Shown piece after piece: positions 46,679-59,543 of a stretch of DNA of 64,000 nucleotides. The notes beneath the pieces were generated by a model. The model did no database searches and was not told where the DNA came from. It worked only from the letters and a program-made list of their open reading frames with translations. Made by a program: the position numbers and the translations under genes. Source of the DNA: Polytrichum commune. Its lineage: Eukaryota > Streptophyta > Polytrichopsida > Polytrichales > Polytrichaceae. The stretch is taken from assembly GCA_950295325.1 (NCBI GenBank), contig OX485805.1, positions 38,861,501 to 38,925,500 of the forward strand, read 5' to 3'. Every line of letters begins with the position of its first letter. The stretch's first letter is position 1.

Positions 46679-47044
46679 AGGAAATTTGTCATAGCATTAT
46701 TTGGCCTAATGTTCTATTGCCTATTCTCAAGAGATGCATTGTTCCATGGCGATTGTTCTGTGACACTAAGAGTGAAGTCGTTAGTTTTTGAGAATCACGT
46801 CATGTTTATTTCTTGGCCTTGGTTGATTTATTATTATGTTCATGGTAAGGATACACATGTGGAGCTTAAAAATGTTATGTGCAAGGATGCAATAATTGTG
46901 CAATATTTAGTCCAATTTTTTGCACGGATCAAGGGCTTTGCTCATCATTGGAGAGGGGTCCATCAATGTATATGATCTTATGCCCTTTCATAAATTGTAT
47001 TGCATTGCGAAGCACAATTTGTAGGAACCAATCAATCTAAGCTT

Positions 47045-47180
47045 AGGGATGGTTTTATAGTATGGTCCAAGATCAAGGAAAGTATAAAATGGAGTGATCT
47101 TATTTGTTGAGAGTCTAACTTTTGGACACTAGAGTTTGAGTCCAAAGTATGAAACAATGAAGTGTTGTTTGCATGGCACC
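47045..47180. repeat. Diverged partial relative of the 35207-35508 element
   Basis: Shares 'ggtccaaga', 'gtgatc-ta', 'ggac-ctagagttt' and 'gt-tgaaa' blocks, in order, with the left half of that element. No terminal inverted repeats are visible, so it is probably a worn or truncated copy. Confidence 0.5.
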
Positions 47181-47699
47181 ACCTTCTATCAAATCTTGTA
47201 GTTCTCACAAGAAAATACTCTTGGGCCAAGTGTACCCACAATATGCTCTAGTATAATGAAACCATAATTGTTTTTGATTCAAACGCACAAAAGAAGTAGC
47301 GATGTTTTGCTTAAATTTGATTTTTTCCTTCATGGCGACCTTTATTGTTGTGTTAAATACTCAAATATGGAATATCAAGATGAGATCTTCAAAACTTGTC
47401 ATTAAAAGTGATGCTCAAAAGCTAATGGCTAAATATGGATTTGGACGTGTATTTCATGACCTTGAATATTTTGAAATTTATTTTTTCATGTTCCTTGAAT
47501 TCATTATAAACTTAAGGGTATCATTACAAAAATTTGTAAAAAATCACTTTGATGTAGTTTTATCATATTTTAAACAAAATTTAGATAGTTGCTTGTTCAA
47601 TATCACCTACTTGCACACCACTTGCCCCACCTTCTAAAATATGTAAACTTTTCTTTAATTTTCTTTTTGTCAACAGAAATTGTTGGGCTTTGTAAATCA

Positions 47700-47724
47700 A
47701 TATATATATATATATATATATATA
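47700..47724. repeat. (TA)n microsatellite
   Basis: About twelve perfect TA units. Confidence 0.95.
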
Positions 47725-50599
47725 AGTTTTAATAAGTTTTTATAGTTTGTGTTTTTTCTTCACAAAAATCAAAGTTAGTATATAGTTTTGAATCACTTTC
47801 AATTAAACTTGTGTAGGGGTCAAGAGATGTCCACTTGACTGTGCTTGCACCCTCCTTGACGAGCTCGTAATTGACAACTCAACAATTTTCAAGCTGGGGT
47901 CCAATCTCAAGTCCAACAATGAGGTCCGTTGAGGGGTATATGGACTTGAACCCTAACTTAGGGCATGTTTACACTAATGACCATAGACCATGTCCATCAC
48001 TTTTTAGAATTTCTCATTGGTCGAGAAATGGGTGGTAGTCCCACTTCATTTCACACAAGGTCACCAAAATTAGGAGTGAGAATGTGAGAAAATGAATGAG
48101 AAAGTCATGTGAAATACTATATCTCTAGAACCAGACAATGTTCAACAATCACATGGATTTCGTAGCGAAAGTACCCGAATAGGTTATCTCAACACCCTCT
48201 CAGTAAAATATGAAATTGGCCATATCAAGAGAATCCAATTAGCAAAGTCTCCATTTTCTTAGTAGTTCATTTAAAAAAAAAATTCCACTAAAAACACAAT
48301 CCCAATCTAGTTCCACTTTACACTACGTCCTGTGACAAAGAGTTTCAAAACATCATTTTGGATTTCTCGTTGTCATGGCTTTGGCCTAGCAACCATGACC
48401 ACAAGAATCCCTTAGTCATTTTTATTTTTATGTATTTTTATTTTCCTCATGGCCCTTGGTCATGTGAGTGAAACAACCCTTAATGTAAATACACCCCAAG
48501 TTGCACCAACTCCATATTGGAGATTTGATGTTATAATTTTGCTGACTAGTACATGATGGATTGCTACTAGCTAGACAAGAGGTTGTACCATATAATGCCC
48601 AATTGGGGTTAACTTATTTGGGACTTCTAGACCCTAGAAGACAACATGTCCATGACTATCTACCAATGCACTCTACCTTATTTGTCTTATTCAACGTCAT
48701 AAATTAGAACAACCATCAACGGCTATTGTTGAAATTTGGAAGGATTATTTGACCAAATTTTATGTCATTCTCATTTAGGTTCAAAGCATTTCACATACAC
48801 TAGTCTCTTTGTGATTGGGTATCTATATGCTTTAGCTCAACTGTATACACTAGGAGAATTTTTTTCATGAGCAACCACTTTGGCTACTAGAATTATGGCT
48901 TGGTAGCCGTTTATGGGCTACCTACCACTGGCGACTGCCTTCAACTAATATTCAAGTAAAATTGGACTAAGATCAAGTCCAGAATTGTAACATGTAGAAT
49001 TCAATCATAGCATCCTACGATAGGATTGTATGGTAAGATCCTCCAATAGAATATTATGCATAGTTGATTATGATAATACCATAGTAATTGTTTTGATTGT
49101 ACTCAAATCTTTCAACATCTCTTTATAGAGATTTAACATAAAAAAAATCCATCAATTTTTAAGGGCATAGCATTCAAGTAATCACCAAGGATTCACATAT
49201 CTCCCATAGAATTTAGGCATACCAGAATTCTATTGATAGATCCACACATTGAATTGAGGCAACAAAAATATCCACATTTAAAAATATGCCCAAATTTACT
49301 TAAATACAAGTTCTTCATTCCTTGTTGGCAAAATCAAAATTTTTGTGATTTTTTTTAACACACTTGTTGATGTGGCCTTGGTGAGTTAAGTGTTGAACAA
49401 TGATGTGGCAACTATGGGAGTTGACCATATTGTGATATGTACCTACATATCATGAGATTTATGACAAATTGTCATGCAAGATTGCTCCAAGCATCCTCCA
49501 TGTTGTCATGCAACAATTCCACACTCTGATTGATCTTAAAAATGCGAGAGAACCTTAGCTTATAAGGACTAAAAATCACTTGTACCAAAACTTTGGAATT
49601 TAGGTAATTTTGGACTTTTGATAAGTTCGGAAATAAGCAAACATTTATTTGAAAATGTGAACACTTGTGCTTCAAGTGTTGTTGTTTGTAATCACCATGT
49701 AGCCATTATTTTAGGTGATTGTATATTTAGAAGACCGTGAACATGATGTGCACATACATTTGGCACCATAGTGGAGATATCAAATGGGATAGGGGTGGGA
49801 GTGCGGTGGCAGTTTAGTCTGAAATTGACCAAAAAGATCGAAATGATCTATATACTAGTCAAAAGAACCTCCTCTTATGCAAATTGACAAGCTTAGATCA
49901 AGGGTTCTTGGTTTTCCTCGTGCTTCTACTCTCATCATAAATTCAATTTTTTGGACAACATACTCTACAACACTACAACATGCTACATCCTCACTTGGAG
50001 AACATGACAAAAACTGGTAACATGTACCCAACTATGCACTTAATAGTGCACCGCATCCCCCCAACAACACTCATACATACAACACACTAAGACTCACTTG
50101 GAATTTCTAACCTGACTTTGGGAACTCCAAATGCCTACCCAACCCAAAGTTTAGAGTGTAAGCCCCCTCTCCCCACATGTCCGGTTCACTCTTAAACAGA
50201 AACACAAAAACACGGTGCTCTACAAAAATGAATTCAGCAGGAGGACCTTCCGATGCTTCCACCACCGTTTGTGTCCACAGATCAAATCCCATGTATATAT
50301 AGACAACCGTACAGTCTACGTCAGGAAGAAACGCTATAATTTCATGAGCACACTGACACAAGTTGTGTGAACATGCCCATGATGAAACCCACAGACATAC
50401 ATAGGGTTCATAGGGATCTATGAAACCTAACTATAGAGGGCCTATAGAACTCCCCCCCCTCCTTCACCCGACCCCCACCCACCGGCCATTCGCAACCCGT
50501 TCTCTAGTAGGTACAACACACATACATGCACCTAATCGATCACAACCAAAAAAATCTCAAGGTTAATGGGGTCAGATCCTCTCTCTGCCATGAAGTGAC

Positions 50600-50912
50600 C
50601 ATTTTGGTCCCCTCTAACCCTAACCCCCCCCCACCGCGGTAAATGTAAGCATCACCGAGTGCACATAAGGAGGCAACATGAATGACGAAACGATGGGGTA
50701 AAAAGCTCGCTTAATTGGGGGTAATTAATAGTCTCCGAGTGCACATGATGAGAGCGGCACGGCTCATCAAGTGAAATGACTCGGGGGTGAAAACCTTGTG
50801 TAGTTGGGACCAAACGTCCCGGTAAACTTATTAGCGGGGCGGGAATCGAACGTGTGTTATATATATGAAGGTCATCGTTATATATACCACCTAGGTGCCT
50901 CTAAACGTCAAT
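50600..50912 (-). mobile_element. Probable tRNA-derived SINE, minus strand
   Basis: On the minus strand the head starts GAGGCACCTAGGTGGTATA, like the 'GAGGCACC' start of the 12672 SINE, and contains a canonical B box (GTTCGATTCCCGC) about 60 bp on. The body holds two ~78-bp related halves marked by 'gagtgcacat' at about 50658 and 50737. The tail and target-site duplication are unclear. Confidence 0.45.
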
Positions 50913-51940
50913 GTGGGGTGGGGGCCCTAAACACTTGTTAAGAAAACAAGTGAATTTAAGTGACCGTAATGTTAGTTCCGTTGTCGTAGCTATTGAGATC
51001 GTTTATTGCCAACCTCCAAGATCTTGATCACGAGGGTGCATGTGTGTGCTTATCTTTTAGATTTGTAGACTAGCTCGTAACATGCTCACGTCTCAAAGGA
51101 TGAAATTTATCATTTCAAAGTGATATCATGTTTGCGGATTTTCACCACTCGTAACCGAGTGTTTCATCAAAACACTTGAGATTGATGAATGTTCCCTATC
51201 TTGGTTCTAGGAAAGATACCGGATTTTGTGTGTTTTGGTAGTTTTGGCCACACGGAGGGATGCGGTCCTCTTACACCTTCAAGACTTTGGGACTAGTTCT
51301 TGAGTAATCTTTACGAATGTCGTCGTTTTGTAGCACATCTTTTAAGATGCTTTAGCCCTCAAGCCTTATATACGGTTAACACTCCTTTGGTAAAACCACT
51401 AAGTGCAGCATAAGATGAGAGCCAACGTGGAATGACGGCCTAGTTAGGAGCACCCGGTAGTGCGATTAGCACGAGCGTTACACCGGTTTATGGTATTTAG
51501 TGTCACACACACTATTTGCGGAGGGCATAAACTAGATGCCCAGAGGTTTCAAAGTGTCACGCCCGTTAATTGCCAGTATGTCACTATTTGTCAATAAAAG
51601 GAACTTTTAAAGGTGAGAATTTATTTACATGATGACATTTAGCAGCGTAGCACATCGGGGTACTTGAGATCATGATCAGTTTTGTGTTTTACTATGCAAG
51701 GAGAAGATACGGTTGAGCATACTATTGATAATTATCATGTGTTTACATTCTAGTATGGAAGAGGAAGATGTTCTTGAGCATACTAATGTCAAGTGCCATT
51801 TGTGTATGTAGTTGAACACCAAGTGTCATGAGGTGACACTAATGATGAAGTTGTTGGTCATTACTGTAACCTAACATACACCACACTATTACGCATGTGA
51901 CACTGATTACCATAAACAGTGTAGTGGGGCTAGGGGCCTG
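50913..51940. other. Intergenic, nothing recognised
   Basis: Composition is closer to 45% GC than the desert before it. There is a loose pair of 'agcatacta-tgat' words near 51716 and 51777. No gene seen. Confidence 0.4.
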
Positions 51941-51944
51941 GGTT

Positions 51945-52020
51945 AGTGAGGTTGGAGGGGTTAGTGGGGAGGTTAGTGGGGAGGTTTAGTGAAAGGAGGG
52001 GGGGGTTAGTGAGAGGTCGT
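51945..52020 (+). repeat. G-rich 'ggttagtgggga' repeat, possible G-quadruplex
   Basis: Five to six imperfect 'g-ttagtg' units with runs of 3-9 G on the plus strand, about 2.5 kb upstream of the KNOX start. Confidence 0.6.
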
Positions 52021-52254
52021 CGTCGTGGTCGGGGAGGGCGTCCGTGCCGAAGGAGGCAGGAACAAAGACAGAACTCAGGCACGAAGCTCGCCGATTTCCT
52101 CGCCGTCCCTACGAGTCATCATCGCGCTTCGTCGCGCACGTGGAGTCTCTTCATCTTTCTTAGCCCGCGGGCTGCTGCCTCCCGCTTGCGGCGTCGTAAT
52201 CGGTGAAGAACCGGCCGAGATAACTGTGAAACAGTGAAAATGCAGGTGCTTGCT

Positions 52255-52290
52255 TACACACACACATACACACACACACACACACACACA
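52255..52290. repeat. (CA)n microsatellite
   Basis: About 17 CA units with one 'tacaca' interruption, in the upstream region of the KNOX gene. Confidence 0.95.
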
Positions 52291-52299
52291 TTCCCATTC

Positions 52300-54529
52300 C
52301 CCTGTCACAAAGCGCCAGGGTTGCGCACCTCACAGATCGACCTGTATCTGGTCTGAAGCCTGCGTTTGCGTGAAGAAGCACCTTTTCCTTCCCCCCCTCC
52401 TTTTCTTCTTAATCCTCCCCGTTTTACTAACTTGTAGTTCTGTTCGTTTTCTTGGTCCTGCAGCAGCCGTACTCGCGGGCCTAGCCTGCCCTGTCTCCGG
52501 CAACAATGTTTATTTTTATTTTTACAAGAAGTGCTCTTGAAGTCGGTTAGCTAGTCCTCTTGGTGAAAGGATAATCGAGCTTGAAATGATTAAGACTCCC
52601 TGAACAAATGGTAATGCGTGAGTGACGAGTAAGCTGTGATGCATGCACTCCCATTGTGGACAGTACTCTGGGCTTCTTTCTTTACTTAAAACAGCACTTT
52701 ATAAGCCACGTGTAGACTCTAGTCTCACATTTAATCTCTCGCAGGGAGCGAACGAGTTTCGATGGTATGCGGGACATTCTTGATGTGGTTCTTAAGCTGC
52801 TTGTTCTCAGATGGTCGAAGCGCGTGGAATTAACTAAGCCTGGATGAGTACGGAGTTTCCTCCCTACTCTGCCTAGAACGGCGTTTGATGTTGCCTACCC
52901 ATCTTCAAGAGCTTCGTAAGAATTTGGTATCGTCGTTACAGTGGCGGATTAAGAATCTCGATCATTTTCTCGAGAGCTTCATCGCTGAGAATTTACCTGA
53001 TCTTTGATGAGTCTCTCTACAAGTCGATCGACCTCTCCGCGTTGCGCAAGAGAGTGTAAACATTGAGGTGCGATCTTGGTAACATAAACACCGATTCTCT
53101 GTCAGACACATCCACATCCTATTGAAGCTACGACGAGTCACAAAACCTGGTCAGTGAAGACCTAAGCAATCAATTAAACTTATTTATCTGGACTCTGATG
53201 AAGTTACCGCGGGCAGCCTCTCTGCTGCCATTAAAGGTGACAGTGTTGTAGTATGTCAGAATTTAGGTACTTTACCGTAGTTACAATTAACTTCACCGCA
53301 CGAAATTACACACAGATGACTATATAAGGTTGCTTCGTCCATGTAGAACATGCACTTTTGGTTTGGTTTTCGGGTTCGCAGAGTGCAAGCTATCTTTGTA
53401 GCAAGCATTTGTGGGAGAGCTAACACTGCAGACTCTTCAGGTCGTTCAGATGGGTTCCTCATCCGAAACTCTGTCGGTTGCATGAGGCCAGCGGAGGAGA
53501 CGTCAATTGGAGTGGTGTATTGAAGCAACAATCCTTTTTATATTTGTGAGGGTCTCTAGCTCTGTGTCACTTCCCTCATGCTCTATGTCTATCTTACGTC
53601 TCTCGGCTGTCCAAAGCGCCAAGTGCATATGGGTGTGTTCTAGAGATGCCGGACAGAATCATTTGTTACGCAGTAGACTCATAAAGGCACCATCTGAGAA
53701 GCATTCCTTTAAAGTAGCAGTTGGTGATGCATTGAAATGATACAAGTCTTCAATGGAACTTGTGAGGGAGTTCGGCAGGTGCAATCTATTTTTTGTTTGT
53801 TTTTGTTTTGCTTCCAAATGATCAAAACAGCAGCTGTGAGTCACAACCGCTAGAGCGGCCACTGTTTCTTTTCTCTAATATGTTGTAGGGAAACCACAGA
53901 GTAAGCCCTGTTCTCTTCATGTATGACGTAGTTCCAGGATTGACGACTAATACTACTCCAGCCCTCTCCAATAGTGTATAGCCTAGCGTAGCGCTTGCCT
54001 GAGCAAGTCAAGGTAAGTCCAACTACCCCGTGAAGTTAAGATTGCAGTTAGTCTACGGCTTGCGTTGATCTAGCAGACTTGGTATAGAATGCTCGCAGGT
54101 TTAACATGTTTTTTTTGTATCTTTTCTTATCCCTGGAATCGTTCTGCATCAGGCCGCAAAAGACGTGTCGATTGCTGCCGTTGTCCTGCTGTGAAGCTAG
54201 ACGCGTGGAGCGTGAAGGAATCAACTGAGGTGAAAATGCCGTAACTAGATCACCCCGTGTCAGTCGATTGCAACTCCAGGGAGCAGGAGCTTGTTGTTTC
54301 TGTGAGATCGCATTTTCCGAGTCGAAAGTAACATCCTAATGATAAGATGACACTGGTCTGCGATATTCTTCTTTCGTTGCTCGAGTTATTGCAGTCCATT
54401 AGATTAGACATAATTGCTGGTTTGGCCCCTGGGGGTGCTTACCTTGCTTCTTTCACTGCGGTGCAGGGAGAAATACATTCGTTTCCTTTCACTCATACTT
54501 GGCCGGCAAGGCTCGTCCCGGAAGATACA
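52300..54529 (+). promoter_or_regulatory. Likely upstream region and 5' leader of the KNOX gene
   Basis: No separate gene is supported here. A pyrimidine-rich tract followed by 'gcggtgcag' near 54458-54466 would suit a 5'-UTR intron acceptor. The frame is open from 54347 to the KNOX ATG at 54530. KNOX leaders are typically long, so much of this may be transcribed. This is an inference. Confidence 0.35.
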
Positions 54530-57500
54530 ATGGCATTCAACAGCGATATGTCACATGACGCGCAGCAGTTTCCGGAGATTTGGGGAAGTTCAAGGTTTAC
54601 TCAGCGACAAGATGCGCTTGAAGACGAGCGTACAGGAGATTTCCACGAGAGGCAGTTGCACGAAGTACCTCAGGAGAACTTGGAGCCAAATCACAATTTG
54701 CAGAACGAGCACGATTCTGGTAACAACATCGGCGACGAGGCTCTTAACAAGGGCGAGGCCGACCAGTTATCCGATAAATCTGCAGATGATGACCAACACA
54801 TGCTGGAAGTTGCTGCCGTGTCAGACGCCATTAAACCAGGCCCTCCAACATGGTTAAGTAGTGCTATAATCATGAGGGAGCGGACCGAACGAGCTCTTGA
54901 CGCGGAAGACAACGAACTCGATGCAGCAGAGAAGTGGTGTCCAGTTTGTTCAGCAAGCGGCTCGCAGTCATGTATGTGTGGCATGCCAATGCAAGCCGGC
55001 GACAACACTACAATGCCGTTTCCAAATCAAAGCGCTTACACTCATTGGCTATCAATGCAGGGTGCTATGCATGCCCCCCAGCAGCATCGTGCAGTAGAGC
55101 TTGTGGATGTAAAGGATGCTGATTTCGGGGTGCCTCATCCGCCGATTCGAACCGCGAGGACCGAATTAAACCTTTCAGCTGCACCGCATGATAGAGAAGG
55201 CGAGAAGTTTCTTGATCTGCGACACTCTGTGGGTGGTCCTACCTACGCTGACGATTATGCGGTGAGAGTAGTTCAGCAGGTGCCTCCCTTCGTATGTGGC
55301 CGTTTGTGAGTAAGGCCTTGTGTCCGAACACAGAGCGCACGAGTCTTCAACGTGAAAGGAGCAAATCAGGATGCCTTCTCAATTCGATGGATGAGAGCAT
55401 CTTGTAGACAAAAACTTAAAAGTCCCCTCTCTCGGTTGAGTCATACAGTGTCAACAAGTGTGGATTTTGTATCATAAGAGCGTCAATAGGGAAACTTTCA
55501 ACAGATCCCATGTGTGTCCGTGTTTTTCGATCTGCTGGAATGTTGATCTGTGAGGTGTGGACCTTAAGAACCATGCAGGAACTAGGTAGCTGATTGTTGT
55601 AGTGCTGTGTGCCATGCAATGCTGTGAAAGTGCCGAGTCTATCGAAATTCATTGATTTTGTCATTTTCATGTCAACGGTATCTCAGCGTGACATGTCAGA
55701 TTTACAGGTCTCTTAAACTAAACAGACGGTTTTCTTCTACTAGCTGAAGTACCGACATTAGAAATCCTGCTGAATAAAGTAGAAGAACTTGGAGATTAGT
55801 GTGTTGATGGGCGACTCATGTGCTGTAGGCCGAATGGGATGGCGGACGACAAAAGCCGGCAGAATGGGAGATCGCGAGGGACAAAGCACTCGTTATCAAT
55901 CATCCGCTGTATCCAGAATTGCTGACTGCTCATGCTGCATGTCTTCGTGTGGGAACCCCTGTCGACCAGCTTCCACATATCGAAGCACAGCTGGCACAGG
56001 CTCATCTTGTTACACAGAAATACTCAGTGTTGCACCCTGACCAGCTGGACGTCACGTACGAAGAAAAATTTGAGCTCGACCATGTCATGGTACGTAATAA
56101 AATGACCAAAAATAGATTTTACATGCATTCTTTTCCTGGTCTTGCGCTATACCTTGTGTAGTGTTAGGAAGAAAATTGAAGTTGTCGGTATCAGCACGCG
56201 GCAATAAAGGATTAGTGAAGAAGTCTGAAGATTATTAAAGTTGTCGACAACTTCAATGATCTTTTTCCCAAGTTCTTAAACGCAGCCTGTTGATGCCTAC
56301 AGCCTCAGAACTTCAGAACCTCAAGGTTTAGGGGTTCTAAAAGAAGGATGTATCAGGTCCTGTTTTAGGACCACAGTGTGCATTTGACTCTTCTCATCCG
56401 TCTTGTTTTTTGCAGACCCAGTACACCATGCACCTTACTTCATTCAAGGATAATTTGCAGCAGCATGTCTATAATGATGTGACTGAAGCAATGATGTCAT
56501 GCTGGGAACTGGAGCAGGCACTTCACACCATTACTGGTAAGCAGTGGATTATGAATGAGTTAACGTCTATTTCCTAACGAGCGCGACCAATAGGCACCAA
56601 CTGACACTAATTTAGTCCACTAGGGAGGTCTTGGTCATCAATCGAATCAACAAATGTTCATCGGTATCAGAACACTTCTGTATGTATCAAGTAAACTTTT
56701 GTTATTATAGATGTGTGCCCAAGGAGGCCTGGGGAGGATTACATGTCGTAGAAGTAATTTCACAAGGTGTGACTGCTCATGATCTCACAGGAGTCTCACC
56801 GGGGGGAGGAACAGGGGCTACAATGTCTGATGGAGAAGATGACTATGACAGCGATTACGGTGTATATGAAGCAAACATGGATCCCCACGATAGTGGAGGT
56901 TTTGGTCCTCTTGTGCCAACTGAATCAGAGCGTACACTTATGGAACGTGTGCGCCAAGAGCTCAAGTACGAGCTTAAGCAGGTAATCTCAGCACCTTGCC
57001 CCTCGATGGGCAAACATATCCAATTTAGACTATAGAATATCTGCGATGGAGTGAATCAATCTCTTCGCGAGTTGGTGGCCTTTAAATTGCAAATATCTAC
57101 AGACTTCACAAGCATCAGCACTTTTACCCCAAAAGTTTCAGCGCTCCTGAAATCTGTTCCGGTTTGTATTGTATTGGTACCAGGGCTACAGAGCAAGAAT
57201 TGAGGACGTTCGAGAGGAGATTCTGCGCAAACGGCGTGCAGGAAAACTGCCTGAGGGCACCACGACCGTCCTCAAGGCTTGGTGGCAATCTCACTCCAAG
57301 TGGCCTTATCCGACGGTATGAAATCTACATAGTGCTCCAATACATGCAACTACGTAACTTTTCCAATCACGTGACACATGTTATAATCTTATACTCGTAT
57401 AGAGAGAAATCTCGTCACTGCTTGATCATACCAACAGCAATGCCAAAACATGTAAGACTAGCAAATTTCCCGCATATTTTATTTGTCATTACCAAGACTG

Positions 57501-57721
57501 TAGTTTAGACCTACCTTAATGGCAGCATGTTTTGAGTATGTTTCATGTCATGAATGAGTTTGTTTTGAGCATGACAGGAAGATGAGAAAGAGCGCCTGAT
57601 CCAGGAGACGGGGCTGGAACTGAAGCAAGTAAACAACTGGTTCATCAATCAGCGCAAGCGAAACTGGCACAGCAACCCTCTCGCTGCTACAACCGATCTT
57701 AAAAACAAACGCAAGAGGTAA
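54530..57721 (+). CDS. KNOX2: Class II KNOX (KNOTTED1-like) TALE homeodomain protein, 6-7 exons
   Basis: Nuclear transcription factor. Class II KNOX genes in land plants promote differentiation of the diploid generation. Exons: 54530-55261, 55829-56089, 56416-56536, 56791-56981, 57184-57315, 57578-57721, giving 526 residues. KNOX1 half of the MEINOX domain starts about residue 256 ([20 protein letters not shown]), the KNOX2 half about 325-375, then the conserved '[20 protein letters not shown]' and '[10 protein letters not shown]', and the TALE homeodomain about 448-511 with the 'PYP' loop and '[14 protein letters not shown]' recognition helix. The intron inside 'PYPT/EDEK' is the canonical plant KNOX position. 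At the 3' end, translation may stop at 57719-57721. Alternatively AG/GTAAAT splices to 57862 and ends Ser-Trp-stop at 57868, which fits the KRKS end of relatives. The start at 54530 (MAFNSDMSH) is preferred over in-frame 54347. Confidence 0.95.
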
Positions 57722-59516
57722 ATTGTAAAAAATTCCTGTTATCAAAGTAGCCGCCAGGCAGAGGGCAACACTTTTCTGATATGGCCCTCAGACATGGGAA
57801 CTAGTGAGCACCTTCATTCCACTTCCCATGTAGCTGATCGATTGTTGTCTGAAAATTGCAGCTGGTGAGTCATCAACCACTGTTGGGAGGTGAAGGTCTA
57901 GACATTTCAAGGACCGGCCAAATTCAAGGATATACAACTCGTACTTCATCAATGCACCTTGGACTCCACCTCATTGCTGAAGTTTTGCAAGCAAGAGCAC
58001 TTTTCTGGGAAGCGCGACTGTGGAGGTCGACATCATATCGTGTCCTACAAATATTCCATTCCACCGTAACTTTGCTTCTGTTGTACCTGGATCCTCCGTT
58101 CACTACCCAAGTCATCACGAGTGTTCTCACCTAGTGTACTCAAATTCAAGTCGAGTCCAAGTTAGGGAAAGGCGAATTCTCATGATGCTTTCATGTTTGG
58201 AAGCTCCTTCGCCTGTTTTTGGAAAGGACTCTTGTGTCTTATGCATATGATATCATCATCTGCATTTTGTTGTGTGAGTTATATGATGTTGTAGCTGTTA
58301 GTAAGACGTTGGCGTCGTCGTTCCAGTCAATAAGACAACATCATAGTTCTGTGTGTTTGTAGTCATCAGGAACTTCCTAACGGGGTGCTGCACTCCTCTG
58401 GGAACTAGTAGAGTACACATGCAGAGGGAACACATGTACACTACTTCAAGGCTTTATATGTCTAAGTACCTTTCTTAATAAATATTATTATTATTATTAT
58501 ATTTATCTTTGAGTGCAAGCTGATACAGACGTTCTAGTCATAGCCCTGAGAAAGTTAAATTGCAATCTATGTATATATTATCTTGCAGAATTAACTGAGG
58601 GTCCGTCTGTCCTCACGCAAGCCTGCAGATAAGAAAGAAGCAATGCTGATTTTGTAAGTGGAATCGATTGAAGTCGCAATTGTGATGAAGCAGCATGTTA
58701 CTCACCTGGTTCGTCCATCTCCTCTACACGGGGACATTTATGTTAAATTTCACCACTTCATCTACACTTCAGCTGACCCATTTAACAGAGACAGCCCCAA
58801 ATTCCCTCGAAATAGATAGAATCTCAATTTCACTGGTCGTTCATCGCAACTGGGTTCCCTTCACTTCAGCATTCATGACTCGAGCGCAAATGGTGCATTT
58901 CTTTCTTTCTTTCTTCTGAAGTCTTTGCACAATCTTGGTTCACAGCGACTTCTTCAATGGAAACTTACTACAGGTCTGTGCAGGTCAGTACAGATTTCAA
59001 AAGAGACTGACTTTTTTTTTGGGCGAGAGAGTAGTTTCGAGTTCTCCATTAACCGCGAGGTAATAATCCGGAGTAGGCAATGCATCAATGTGGGCTACTG
59101 CGGTGTCACCTCCCCGGTCTTGTCATTCAAAGACGTTTGATGGTTTTTGCGCATGTCTTTCGATTGCAAGGGATTTGCACTTTAGATATTCATGAGTAGA
59201 AGAGATTCAGGTGCAGTTAAGTGTTTGGCCAACTTTATCAAGTACGAAAGATCAACTCTTAGGCTTGCTTGGACCTTGCGGTTCTATTACAAGATAGAGC
59301 TGTCCTTCAAAACACGGTATGCAATTGTAGATCAGTAAAATTCAATTTTTTTTTGGAGATACGGTAATAGAGGTTTCGTTCAGCATTCAAATGTTAAATT
59401 ACCAAACTTAGGCTTTTTCTTTTATGGATTGATTGATTGATTTTGTTTATTTTTTGGGGTCTCAGATCCAGGTTTCACCTTGCAAAGTTCTTGATGGTAC
59501 ACTAGACAGTCCTATT

Positions 59517-59543
59517 ATTAGTGTGGGTGGAGACCACACTAAT
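59517..59543. repeat. Short perfect hairpin
   Basis: Arms attagtgtgg and ccacactaat, 7-bp loop. It may mark the end of an unresolved small element, since 'cacactaat' recurs at 59682-59690. Confidence 0.6.

Larger units (their letters stand above)
46679..50599. other. Intergenic, no gene seen
   Basis: Includes a diverged relative of the 35207 element at about 47045-47180 and a (TA)n tract at 47700-47724. Open frames at 46709, 47302 and 50107 are short and unrecognised. Confidence 0.45.

Noticed and set aside
47302-47637. 111-residue hydrophobic open frame
   Set aside because: AT-rich, no family match and no gene structure around it.
54414-54857. 147-residue second-frame open reading frame over KNOX exon 1
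   Set aside because: Shadow of the GC-balanced real exon.
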